Shown in pieces: positions 7,292-14,937 of a stretch of 36,698 bases of DNA. The DNA is from an uncultured SAR86 cluster bacterium (GTDB taxonomy: Bacteria > Pseudomonadota > Gammaproteobacteria > Magnimaribacterales > D2472): contig CABXFU010000012.1 in NCBI GenBank assembly GCA_902511575.1, forward strand, positions 1 through 36,698, read 5' to 3'. Position 1 is the first letter of the stretch. Each line of letters begins with the position of its first letter. Below the pieces are notes generated by a model. It had not been told where the DNA came from. It saw only the letters and a program-made list of their open reading frames with translations, and ran no database searches. Position numbers and translations under genes: made by a program.

Positions 7292-8701
7292 ATGAATAAC
7301 AAATTACTTTTACCTTTACTGCTTTTTACTATCATCGGTTGCTCTGAAGGTTTTAATGTTGAGTTTTCGTTTGGAGATTCTAAGTCAGAATCAAGCAATT
7401 TAGAGATTGATAATGCATTTGCTTCAACCTATGCTCCAATGAATTCTGAGCCAATGCTTTTTAAGTCAGCTAACATTTATGATGGTTTGGGAGGAGAATT
7501 TCGAAATTATGATTTATTGCTTTCAGAAGGAAAAATCATAGAAATGGGTGAATCTATAACAGCTCCTGGTGTCATGGTTATAGATGCAACCGATAAATGG
7601 ATCACTCCAGGCATTATCGATATTCACTCTCACATGGGCGTCTATTCTGCTCCTGGAGTTTCAACTAGTTCTGATGGAAATGAGGCAACTTCTCCAGTTA
7701 CAGCTGAAGTTTGGGCTGAACATTCGCTATGGACTCAAGATCCTCAATTTGCTCTTGCATTAAAAGGGGGAGTTACTGCTTTCCACGTATTGCCAGGATC
7801 TGCAAATCTATTTGGTGGCAGAGGTGCAACATTTAAAAACGTTTCGCAAAATACTGTACAAGCAATGAAATTTCCTGGTGCGCCACACTCGCTTAAAATG
7901 GCATGTGGTGAAAATCCCAAAAGGGTCTATGGTAACCGAAGGCAGGCTCCTTCAACAAGGATGGGCAACATGGCTGGCTATCGCACTGCATGGATAGAAG
8001 CTGCTGAATACACTGATGGAATGAATGAAAAAGACTCAGATAGAAGACCTACAAGAGATTTAGCTATGGATACTCTAATGGGAGTCTTAAATGGAGAGAT
8101 TCTGATTCAAAATCATTGTTATCGGGCTGAGGAAATGGCAATGATGATAGAGTTGTCAAAAGAATTTAACTATAAAATTACGGCTTTCCATCATGCCGTT
8201 GAAGCCTATAAGATAGCTGACCTTTTAGCGGAAGAGGGAATTTGTGCTGCTTTGTGGGCTGATTGGTGGGGTTTCAAGCATGAAGCATATGACATGGTGC
8301 AGGCGAACATAGCTATCATTGATCAGGCTCGAAATGGATCAGGGTGTGCAATAGTGCATTCAGATGATGCGGTTGGTATTCAACACCTTAATCAAGAAGC
8401 AGCCAAGGCTATGGCTGCTGGAAATAGAGCTGGTTTTGAAATTTCCAAAGCCCATGCTATGCGATGGATTACAAGTAACCCTGCTAAAGCAGCAGGAATA
8501 CTTAATCAAACAGGTAGTATAGAAGTAGGTAAAGATGCTGATGTAGTTCTCTGGACTGGCAATCCTTTTAGTGTGTACTCCAGAGCTGAGAAAGTTTTAA
8601 TAGATGGTGCTTTGGCGTTCGACATGAATAACCCAAAGATTCAACCAATTACTGATTTTGATTTGGGAATTATTCAACCTCAAACCAATAGAGTGCAATA
8701 A
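7292..8701 (+). CDS. Exported lipoprotein of the metal-dependent amidohydrolase superfamily
   Basis: The 469-residue protein begins MNNKLLLPLLLFTIIGC, a lipoprotein signal with Cys17 as the lipidated residue, so it should sit on a membrane facing the periplasm. The remainder is an imidazolonepropionase-like amidohydrolase: composite beta domain (about 55-105), PGIIDIHSH with the metal pair H112/H114, H275 (LIQNHC), H300/H301 (TAFHHAVEAY), the metal/catalytic Asp at VHSDD (D358/D359), and the C-terminal closure GSIEVGKDADVVLWTGNP. All expected ligands are present, so a metal-dependent hydrolase is likely, but the substrate (a cyclic amide or peptide-like compound) cannot be told. I chose ATG 7292 over the upstream in-frame start because it starts the signal peptide and has AGAGGA before it. 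It is followed 1 base later by a degenerate paralogue. Confidence 0.85.
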   Translation: MNNKLLLPLLLFTIIGCSEGFNVEFSFGDSKSESSNLEIDNAFASTYAPMNSEPMLFKSANIYDGLGGEFRNYDLLLSEGKIIEMGESITAPGVMVIDATDKWITPGIIDIHSHMGVYSAPGVSTSSDGNEATSPVTAEVWAEHSLWTQDPQFALALKGGVTAFHVLPGSANLFGGRGATFKNVSQNTVQAMKFPGAPHSLKMACGENPKRVYGNRRQAPSTRMGNMAGYRTAWIEAAEYTDGMNEKDSDRRPTRDLAMDTLMGVLNGEILIQNHCYRAEEMAMMIELSKEFNYKITAFHHAVEAYKIADLLAEEGICAALWADWWGFKHEAYDMVQANIAIIDQARNGSGCAIVHSDDAVGIQHLNQEAAKAMAAGNRAGFEISKAHAMRWITSNPAKAAGILNQTGSIEVGKDADVVLWTGNPFSVYSRAEKVLIDGALAFDMNNPKIQPITDFDLGIIQPQTNRVQ

Positions 8702-8702
8702 C

Positions 8703-9947
8703 ATGAAAAAATTATTTACAACATTATCTTTACTTTTTCTTGTAGCTCCTGTCATCTCAGAAACAGTCCTGTTAAAAGGGGGTTTAGTGCATTCAGGCAA
8801 TGGTGGGGCTGCGATCATTCAAGACATCCTTATTTCTGAAAATACCATTGTTGGCGTAGGCAATAATTTAATTATTGATGGCAATACTCGAGTGATTGAA
8901 GTTAGCGGATTGCCTGTTACCCCTGGTTTGATTTCACCTATGAGCAATCTGGGAATAGTTGAAATTAATTCTTTGGATGTAACCCGTGATGATGAATCAG
9001 AACTTTTAAGTGCTGGATTTAGTATTTTTAATGCCTTTAATCCTCACTCCACTGGAATTCCATGGAACAGGAGTAATGGAGTTACTAGCGCAATAAGCAC
9101 TCCAAGTGAAACATCTTTCCCAATTTTTGGACTAGGCTCTCACTTTATTTTAGATGGAAGTCTTGAAATCAAGGGATCAAAAGATATCGCCATGTTTGGA
9201 AGACTGGGAGCTTCATATGGTTCTCGTGCTGAAACTTTATCGCTTCTTGAGTCATTATTAGATATAGGAAAAATGGCAAACAGCATGCCAGTTGAAGAGA
9301 TTTTAGAGCTTAATATTGCTGATCAGCTAGAGCTTCAAGCTCAAGATATTATTGCATTAGGAAAAGTAGTTAATGAGGATATGCCACTCGTCATAGAAAC
9401 AAATAGAGCAGTGGATATTTTGCAAGCATTAGCTATGAAGCAAAAATATGATTTGAATTTAGTCTTGGAGAGTGTTGAAGAAGCTCCCATGGTTTTAGAT
9501 CAAATTAAGGCAAGCAATACCCCTGTAATTATTGACCCTATGGACAACATCCCCAATTCATTTGATGAGCTGGGCTCAAGTTTAGATCTTGGAAAGATAC
9601 TTGATCATGCAGGGATACCAATTATGTTTAGTACCCAAAGAAGCCATAATTATCATCTTATGAGGCAGGGGTCAGGAAATGCAGTTGCTCATGGAATGTC
9701 ATATGAAACTGCTATCAAAGGGATGACTCAGACAGTAGCTCAAACTTTTAATCTTGATAACAGAGGATCAATTGAGCCTGGTAAATTAGCCGATATTATC
9801 GTTTGGGATGGAGACCCATTAGAGCCAGCCTCTTTTCCTAAAATTGTAATGATTGAAGGCCAATTGCAAGATTTAAGCTCACGATCTTCTAAATTAACTG
9901 AAAGATATACAAATACAGAGAACAAACCCTCATCTTACAAACACTAG
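8703..9947 (+). CDS. Exported amidohydrolase-fold protein lacking the metal ligands
   Basis: The protein of 414 residues has a Sec signal (MKKLFTTLSLLFLVAPVIS, cleavage near residue 19-20). It keeps the amidohydrolase frame: an N-terminal composite domain, a PGLI turn at 74-77, and the C-terminal GSIEPGKLADIIVWDGDPL. At each metal position the ligand is gone. PGLISPMSN replaces the HxH of the first strand, PLVIETNRA (E232) and NLVLESVEEA replace the central His strands, and IMFSTQRSHN replaces the Asp strand. It is therefore probably a non-catalytic or altered partner of the upstream enzyme. Tandem exported amidohydrolases with one divergent member are known in gammaproteobacteria. ATG 8703 lies 1 base after the upstream stop, so the two are one transcript. 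Confidence 0.8.
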   Translation: MKKLFTTLSLLFLVAPVISETVLLKGGLVHSGNGGAAIIQDILISENTIVGVGNNLIIDGNTRVIEVSGLPVTPGLISPMSNLGIVEINSLDVTRDDESELLSAGFSIFNAFNPHSTGIPWNRSNGVTSAISTPSETSFPIFGLGSHFILDGSLEIKGSKDIAMFGRLGASYGSRAETLSLLESLLDIGKMANSMPVEEILELNIADQLELQAQDIIALGKVVNEDMPLVIETNRAVDILQALAMKQKYDLNLVLESVEEAPMVLDQIKASNTPVIIDPMDNIPNSFDELGSSLDLGKILDHAGIPIMFSTQRSHNYHLMRQGSGNAVAHGMSYETAIKGMTQTVAQTFNLDNRGSIEPGKLADIIVWDGDPLEPASFPKIVMIEGQLQDLSSRSSKLTERYTNTENKPSSYKH

Positions 9948-9949
9948 AT

Positions 9950-10654
9950 TTACGCCTTGTTAGCTAACTCTAAAATTTGATTATAGGATTTTTCAAATAA
10001 ATTAAGCATATCTATATTTTTGCCAACCATAGTGTTAGCACTAGACAGGTATGCCTTAAACTTATTTGACAAATAGTAATTTGAATCTATTGAATAGGAA
10101 TCAACAATTCTGTCTGTGTAAATAAATGAAGCATCTTTCTTGTCTTTGCTGATAACGGTGATAAACGGCTCAACGTTATTTACAAAATCTAAATACAAAT
10201 CATCCAACGTTCTGTTGTTTGCTTGGTTTCTGTCAAGGTAATGAGTAAAGTTTCTTAATAATAAATTCTTAAGAGCGCTTGATTCAATGAGCTCTAAAGA
10301 ACCTGTAGAAATTAGTTGGGTAAATATCCCATCTTGCGGAAAAAAAGAAACACTCATTTTTTCTGAAATAAACAAATAATTTATAGCTATTTGCTTATCA
10401 GGTAGATCTTTTTTCCTATCCTGAAAATCTTTGAGGAAAATGTTGATATTTTCTTGAACTTTTATCAGGTCTTTTTTAAGATTTTGAATCTGCTTAAGAT
10501 CTTCCTTGGCTGTAATTACCAATTCTCCAATTAAAATATCTTTTTCAAGTTTTTTATTTTTAAGCTCTCTAATATCATCTATATAAAATGATAATAAAAC
10601 TCCAGATATAATTACTAGAAACTCAACAAGTAGCCTTAGATTGTTTTTTACCAT
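9950..10654 (-). CDS. Membrane-anchored protein, DUF6090-like, function unknown
   Basis: The 234-residue protein begins MVKNNLRLLVEFLVIISGVLLSFYIDD: one hydrophobic helix at about 8-26 following basic residues, then a charged, helical, probably coiled-coil region (about 30-100) rich in Lys/Glu. The arrangement and the LLSFYIDDIRE turn after the helix resemble DUF6090-type proteins, which pair a short N-terminal anchor with an extracytoplasmic helical domain. No catalytic motif, Cys pair or lipobox is seen. It lies 43 bases after yqeY on the same strand and converges almost end to end with the amidohydrolase pair (2-base gap). Family assignment is by overall look only. Confidence 0.6.
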   Translation of the reverse strand: MVKNNLRLLVEFLVIISGVLLSFYIDDIRELKNKKLEKDILIGELVITAKEDLKQIQNLKKDLIKVQENINIFLKDFQDRKKDLPDKQIAINYLFISEKMSVSFFPQDGIFTQLISTGSLELIESSALKNLLLRNFTHYLDRNQANNRTLDDLYLDFVNNVEPFITVISKDKKDASFIYTDRIVDSYSIDSNYYLSNKFKAYLSSANTMVGKNIDMLNLFEKSYNQILELANKA

Positions 10655-10697
10655 TTAATGATTCTAAAGAATTTAGATTTTTTGATCTAGTGCCTTA

Positions 10698-11141
10698 TTA
10701 GGCCAGCAAATTTTTTACTAATTTGCTCACAACTGACATATCAGCCTTACCTTCGAATTTCGGCTTGAGATGGCCCATTAGTTTGCCCATATCTTGCGTG
10801 CCTTCTGCAGAGACTGCTGCAATCCCTTCTTGGATGAGCGACTGGATCTCTTCTTCTGATAATTGCTTTGGTAAGTACTTTAGGATTACATCAAGCTGGC
10901 TTTGTTCGGTAGCAACAAGGTCATCACGACCCCCATTTTTAAACTGCTCTATTGAGTCCCTTCGTTGTTTTACATTCTTGTTAATTAAATTAGAAATTTT
11001 GGCATCATCAGCCTCAACTCTTTCATCGATCTCAAATTTTTTGATATCTGAAATTAACATTCGTAAAGTATCACGCGTGACAACGTCCTTGCTTAGCATG
11101 GCCGCCTTTAAATCTTGATTAATGGTGTCTAAGAGAGACAA
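10698..11141 (-). CDS. YqeY / GatB-tail-like protein
   Basis: The 147-residue protein matches the YqeY family, a homologue of the C-terminal tail domain of GatB: SLLDTINQDLKAAMLSKD at the N-terminus, TLRMLISDIKKFEI, the block KYLPKQLSEEEIQ, and DMGKLMGHLKPKFEGKADMS near the end. The family is thought to act in tRNA-linked metabolism, but the role of the free form is unclear. The start codon is TTG; the next Met (residue 15) would delete the conserved first helix. It lies one base after rpsU, the same pairing seen in Pseudomonas (rpsU, yqeY-like, dnaG). dnaG and rpoD, which usually follow, are absent. Confidence 0.9.
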   Translation of the reverse strand: MSLLDTINQDLKAAMLSKDVVTRDTLRMLISDIKKFEIDERVEADDAKISNLINKNVKQRRDSIEQFKNGGRDDLVATEQSQLDVILKYLPKQLSEEEIQSLIQEGIAAVSAEGTQDMGKLMGHLKPKFEGKADMSVVSKLVKNLLA

Positions 11142-11142
11142 A

Positions 11143-11361
11143 TTAGCGATAGGATCTTTGCCTTGAGAAACTAAACTTTCTATTAGTTTTATGAGCTCGC
11201 TTGACTGCAGCTGCCATTTTTCTCTTTCTTACAGCTGTTGGTTTTTCATAGAATTCTCTAGCGCGGATCTCTGGAACGATCGCAGCTTTTTCACAAGCAC
11301 GCTTAAATTTTCTTAGACCAACGTCGAAGTATTCTGTATCTTTTATTATTATAGAAGGCAT
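11143..11361 (-). CDS. rpsU: 30S ribosomal protein bS21
   Basis: A 72-residue basic protein with the S21 signatures [13 protein letters not shown] and [21 protein letters not shown]. In E. coli bS21 sits near the 3' end of 16S rRNA and helps initiation. Length (E. coli 71) and composition fit. It heads the minus unit rpsU-yqeY and is divergent from tsaD across a 50-base gap, the classic gammaproteobacterial rpsU/tsaD layout. Confidence 0.97.
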   Translation of the reverse strand: MPSIIIKDTEYFDVGLRKFKRACEKAAIVPEIRAREFYEKPTAVRKRKMAAAVKRAHKTNRKFSFSRQRSYR

Positions 11362-11372
11362 AATTGCTGGGT

Positions 11373-11401
11373 AGTTTATTCTTTTTATGGAGTGAATGCA
11401 A
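11373..11401 (-). promoter_or_regulatory. Possible sigma70 promoter of rpsU-yqeY
   Basis: On the minus strand TTGCAT (11401-11396) and TAAACT (11378-11373) are 17 bases apart, and the -10 ends 11 bases before the rpsU ATG, leaving a leader of only about 4-5 bases. The -35 lies in the gap in front of tsaD. The spacing is ideal; the -10 match is moderate. Confidence 0.45.
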
Positions 11402-11411
11402 AAACTTTTTT

Positions 11412-12410
11412 ATGATTACTTTAGGTATTGAAACATCATGCGATGAAACCGCGATAGCCCTTTATGATTCTAATAAAGGGTTAATTGGTGAGGCAGTTTT
11501 TTCTCAGATAGAGCTTCATGGAGAGTATGGTGGTGTTATACCAGAACTTGCTTCTAGGGATCATTGCCAAAAAATAACTCATATATACAAAAAAGCTCTG
11601 GGAGATATAGATTCCAGTAACATTGATCAAATAGCATATACAGCAGGTCCTGGATTATTGGGAACATTGTTAATTGGTGAAAATTTTGCTCAAGGTCTAG
11701 CGCTTGCTCTTAATAAACCATTAATTCCGATTAATCATCTTGAGGGTCATTTAATGGCTCCTTTTCTTAGTGGAGAAAAACTAGAGTTTCCTTTCTTAAC
11801 CCTTCTAGTATCTGGAGGCCATTCACTAATTATTGATGTAAAGGGCTTAAATAATTATGAGATTCTAGGTCAGTCTAGGGATGATGCTGTTGGAGAAGCC
11901 TTTGACAAAGTGGCCAAGCTGATTGGTCTAGGTTATCCAGGTGGTCCCGAGATAGAAAAGATGGCTCAACGAGGTGATCCTAAAAAATTTAAGTTCCCTC
12001 AGCCAATGCTTCATAGCGATGATTATGATTTTAGTTTTAGTGGTTTAAAGACCTCAGTGCTTTACGCTGTTCAAAATCTAAATGAAATCACTGAGCAAGA
12101 TCAGGCGGATATCTGCGCATCTTTTCAATATGCAGCTACAGAGGTATTAGTCAAAAAAATATCTAAAGCTTTAAAGGACACAGGTAGAGAAGGAATTATT
12201 TTGGCTGGAGGAGTAGCAGCAAACAAATTGCTCAGAGAAAAAATTTCTACTCTTCAGAAATCATTTAATATTAAAGTGCTATATCCACCAATTGCCCATT
12301 GCACAGACAATGCTGCAATGATTGCATATCTAGGAAGCCTGAAGACCGATGAGGCAACACATCAGTTGCAATCGCATGCAAGACCGCGATGGCCTTTAGG
12401 GATGAAATAG
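11412..12410 (+). CDS. tsaD: tRNA N6-threonylcarbamoyladenosine transferase TsaD
   Basis: Transfers the threonylcarbamoyl group from TC-AMP to A37 of ANN-decoding tRNAs, working with TsaB and TsaE. The 332-residue protein (E. coli 337) starts MITLGIETSCDETA, the ASKHA nucleotide-binding start. It carries the metal pair H109/H113 in HLEGHLMAP, the phosphate loop LVSGGHSL, DDAVGEAFDKVAKLIGLGYPGG and ILAGGVAANKLL. I chose ATG 11412 because the family begins at this MI(T)LGIE block; an upstream in-frame start would add 16 unconserved residues. Heads tsaD-folB-folK; plsY, which lies between tsaD and folB in Pseudomonas, is missing. Confidence 0.96.
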   Translation: MITLGIETSCDETAIALYDSNKGLIGEAVFSQIELHGEYGGVIPELASRDHCQKITHIYKKALGDIDSSNIDQIAYTAGPGLLGTLLIGENFAQGLALALNKPLIPINHLEGHLMAPFLSGEKLEFPFLTLLVSGGHSLIIDVKGLNNYEILGQSRDDAVGEAFDKVAKLIGLGYPGGPEIEKMAQRGDPKKFKFPQPMLHSDDYDFSFSGLKTSVLYAVQNLNEITEQDQADICASFQYAATEVLVKKISKALKDTGREGIILAGGVAANKLLREKISTLQKSFNIKVLYPPIAHCTDNAAMIAYLGSLKTDEATHQLQSHARPRWPLGMK

Positions 12411-12411
12411 A

Positions 12412-12759
12412 ATGCAAGATATCATTTATATTAAAGATCTCAGAGTTCAAGCCATTATAGGAATATTTGGTTGGGAGCGAGAGGTTCGCCAAGAAGTAAG
12501 CATTGATTTAGAGATGGCATTCGATTGTAAGAGAGCTGCAAAAACAGATGCTATTGAAGATACTATTGATTACAAAAAAATTACCAAAGGAATTATTAAG
12601 TTTGTTGAAGAATCTGAATTTCAACTGCAAGAAACTTTGGCAGAAAGCATTGCCGAGCTCGTAAAGAATAAATATAAAGTTAATTCACTTAAGCTAAGGG
12701 TTTCTAAGCCAGGTGCATTGAGGCATGCCGAGGATGTCGGGGTTATTATTCATAGATAA
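12412..12759 (+). CDS. folB: Dihydroneopterin aldolase
   Basis: Cleaves 7,8-dihydroneopterin to 6-hydroxymethyl-7,8-dihydropterin and glycolaldehyde in folate synthesis. The 115-residue protein shows IYIKDLRVQAIIGIFGWER at the N-terminus (pterin-binding Gly-x-x-x-x-Glu region), DTIDYKKI, and LRVSKPGALRHAEDVGVII at the end with the catalytic Lys of SKPGA. Size fits E. coli FolB (122). It starts 1 base after tsaD and its stop overlaps folK (TAATG), so it is coupled to the next enzyme of the pathway. Confidence 0.95.
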   Translation: MQDIIYIKDLRVQAIIGIFGWEREVRQEVSIDLEMAFDCKRAAKTDAIEDTIDYKKITKGIIKFVEESEFQLQETLAESIAELVKNKYKVNSLKLRVSKPGALRHAEDVGVIIHR

Positions 12760-13136
12760 TGAAGTACTATCTTTCCCTTGGAAGTAATATTAATCCGGAA
12801 TCAAATCTTGAGATGGCTCTTTCTGCATTGAATAAAATTCTTACTGAAACAGAGTGCTCATCAGTATACAAAACTCAAGCAGAGGGCTTTGATGGTGATG
12901 ATTTTTTGAATCTTATTTTTTCTGGGATATCTTCTCTTACCTTTGACAATCTTAACAAGAAGCTAAAAGCTATTGAAGATAGCTCTGGTAGAGATCGAAA
13001 TGCTCAAAAATTTTCATCGAGAACCCTTGATATAGATATTGTATTGCAGCTTAACGATGATGAGGAGATACTTTTTGAGAGCGATGAGATAGCTAAATAT
13101 CGTTTTGTTTCTGAGCCGCTCGAAGAATTATTATGA
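12759..13136 (+). CDS. folK: HPPK (6-hydroxymethyl-dihydropterin pyrophosphokinase), short form
   Basis: Transfers pyrophosphate from ATP to 6-hydroxymethyl-7,8-dihydropterin, the step after FolB. The 125-residue protein has YYLSLGSNINPESN at the start, SSVYKTQAEGFDGDDFLNL (pterin pocket), IEDSSGRDRN and the metal/ATP motif RTLDIDIVL. It ends at RFVSEPLEELL, about 25-30 residues before the E. coli end (159), so the last helix and strand are missing. All catalytic motifs are retained and the frame closes with a clean TGA, so this looks like a short variant rather than a frameshift. It ends 2 bases before the convergent kinase-like gene. Confidence 0.9.
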   Translation: MKYYLSLGSNINPESNLEMALSALNKILTETECSSVYKTQAEGFDGDDFLNLIFSGISSLTFDNLNKKLKAIEDSSGRDRNAQKFSSRTLDIDIVLQLNDDEEILFESDEIAKYRFVSEPLEELL

Positions 13137-13138
13137 GT

Positions 13139-14212
13139 TTATTTATAGTTCTTTTCTACTAGGTCCCAGGCTGCTTCAGCCAGAGGAGCCACTTGATTGC
13201 CTCGATCTTCAGCATGCTTACTTGCAGCAGTTCCATCTCTAACCCTTCCCAAGATTCCCTGCAATATTCCAGCAAGTTTAAAGATGTTAAAGATAGTATA
13301 AAACTCCCAATGTTCATCAAGGTTTTTACCAGTAATCTCAGAATACATATTTCTGTATTCTTTTTCAGTTGGAATGCCATTTTCATTGCAGAATTTTTCA
13401 TTGGCTAGATCAGGAATATTTCTCCAGCTAATACAATGATAATTAAAGTCAGCAATAGGGTGTCCCAGTGTTGAAAGCTCCCAATCTAAAACGCCCATAA
13501 CATTATTCGCTGCGTTAAAAACCATGTTATCTAGTCGATAATCTCCATGCACAATTGATGTCTCATCTTCATCAGGAATATTCGACGGCAGCCAATCTAT
13601 CAGCTTGTTCATTGCAGGGATGTCCTGAGTTTCTGAAGCTATGTATTGTTTGGTCCATCTGGAAACCTGTCTTGCAATATAATTACCAGGTTTACCATAA
13701 TCAGATAATCCCACTGATTCATAATCAACCATGTGAAGTTGAGCAATTACATTATTTTTACTTGCATAAATATCAGATCTTTCAGCTGGCGATTTATCAC
13801 CTAATAACAAGTCCCAGTAAATATTGCCATCGAGAAAATCCATTACAAAAAACGGAGTTCCTATTACGTCTTCATCTTCACACAGTCCATAAGTTTTTGG
13901 CACTGGAACTTCGGTTTGTTGAAGAGCAGTCATCACCTTGTATTCTCTATCTACAGCATGGGCAGATGGCAATAAGATACCCGGTGGTTTTCTGCGCAGA
14001 ACAAATTGCTGTTTTTCAGTAGTAATTTTGTATGTTGGATTTGATTGGCCGCCTTTAAATTGCGCAATCTTTAAAATTTTTCCTGATGAGGAAATGCTGT
14101 CTCCAAACCATTCTTGCAAGCCTGCTTCGTTAAACTTAAGGTTCTCGGCAACTTCCTTAGTTCCTGAAAAAATTACATTACCATCTGGATTATTTGAATT
14201 AGAGTCATTCAT
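13139..14212 (-). CDS. Phosphotransferase family protein, ACAD10/11 kinase-domain type
   Basis: The 357-residue protein is an aminoglycoside-phosphotransferase/choline-kinase fold. GGQSNPTYKI (54-63) is the nucleotide loop; FVLRRKPPG (70-78) carries the ATP-binding Lys region; HGDYRLDNMVF (222-232) is the catalytic loop; and GVLDWELSTLGHPIADF (240-256) is the metal-binding Asp block. The exact wording RRKPPG, HGDYRLDN and DWELSTLGHP is that of the kinase domain fused to acyl-CoA dehydrogenases in ACAD10/11, where the substrate is a 4-hydroxyacyl compound. Here the domain stands alone with no dehydrogenase next to it. Its ATG overlaps the stop of the upstream SDR gene (TAATG), ending the long surA-pdxA-rsmA-apaH-cca unit. 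The substrate is not known. Confidence 0.85.
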   Translation of the reverse strand: MNDSNSNNPDGNVIFSGTKEVAENLKFNEAGLQEWFGDSISSSGKILKIAQFKGGQSNPTYKITTEKQQFVLRRKPPGILLPSAHAVDREYKVMTALQQTEVPVPKTYGLCEDEDVIGTPFFVMDFLDGNIYWDLLLGDKSPAERSDIYASKNNVIAQLHMVDYESVGLSDYGKPGNYIARQVSRWTKQYIASETQDIPAMNKLIDWLPSNIPDEDETSIVHGDYRLDNMVFNAANNVMGVLDWELSTLGHPIADFNYHCISWRNIPDLANEKFCNENGIPTEKEYRNMYSEITGKNLDEHWEFYTIFNIFKLAGILQGILGRVRDGTAASKHAEDRGNQVAPLAEAAWDLVEKNYK

Positions 14213-14937
14213 TAGAGAGATTTTCCTCCATCTATATTTAATATCTGACCCGTCACATATTCTGCTTCAGATAAATATATTGCGGCATCTACAATATCTT
14301 TTTCAGTTCCCATTCTCTTCATTGGAACAGCATTAATAATGTTATTTTTCTGCTCTGTTGTCCATTCTACATTGGGTGGCTCTAGGATGGCGCCGGGAGC
14401 TATTGCATTGACTCTAATGCTGGGAGCTAATTCTTTTGCTAGGGATTTTGTGAGAGTTTGTAACCCAGACTTGGCAGCAAGATAAATTGAATGATTGACC
14501 AAAGCTTTATCAACATTAATATCAGTGATGTTAATAATAAAACCTTTATTTTTTTCTAGCTCTTTATGAAATGCCTGAATTAAAAAGAGCGGCGCTTTTA
14601 AATTACTTCCCATGAGAGCATTCCAACTTTCTTCAGAGAAGGTTCCAATTGGGGTAGGGTAGAAGGTTGAGGCATTGTTAATCAATGCATCAATACGAGA
14701 ATTTTTTGAAAGTGTTTTATCAACTAATTTTGTAACTTCATCAGCATTGTCAAGATTTGCTTGAGCAATCATTGCGCTATTGCTTCTCTCAGAATTCATT
14801 TTATCTGCCAGAGCTTCAGCCTCTTCTTTTGAGCCATTGTAGTGAATCACAATATCCCAACCTTTATTGAAAAATGATAAGGACATCTCTTTGCCTATCC
14901 TTTTTGCTGCTCCAGTAATAAGAATTGTTTTGTTCAT
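14212..14937 (-). CDS. folM: FolM/pteridine-reductase-like short-chain dehydrogenase
   Basis: A 241-residue SDR with cofactor loop ITGAAKRIG (7-15), NNAS (87-90) and the catalytic pair Y152/K156 in IYLAAKSGLQ. Two features point to the FolM/PTR1 branch rather than a generic SDR: the Arg in the TGxxKRIG turn (NADPH preference) and NITDINVDK, where Asp takes the place of the usual Ser. FolM makes tetrahydromonapterin from dihydromonapterin and has some dihydrofolate reductase activity. folB and folK are 1.2-2.5 kb away on the other strand, which agrees with a pterin role. It overlaps cca by 4 bases (ATGA) and the kinase gene by 1 base. The symbol is by motif only. Confidence 0.75.
   Translation of the reverse strand: MNKTILITGAAKRIGKEMSLSFFNKGWDIVIHYNGSKEEAEALADKMNSERSNSAMIAQANLDNADEVTKLVDKTLSKNSRIDALINNASTFYPTPIGTFSEESWNALMGSNLKAPLFLIQAFHKELEKNKGFIINITDINVDKALVNHSIYLAAKSGLQTLTKSLAKELAPSIRVNAIAPGAILEPPNVEWTTEQKNNIINAVPMKRMGTEKDIVDAAIYLSEAEYVTGQILNIDGGKSL

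Noticed and set aside
10663-10683. TCTAAA-GAA-TTTAGA hairpin followed by six T on the plus strand, terminator-like
   Set aside because: The stem is only 6 bp with a single G-C pair each side, and both flanking genes are on the minus strand, so a plus-strand terminator here has no obvious transcript to end.
13555-14336. Two long plus-strand open frames opposite the ACAD10-type kinase and the FolM-like gene
   Set aside because: They run antisense to genes with full motif sets, show no family motif, and have no start context. They are shadows of the real genes.
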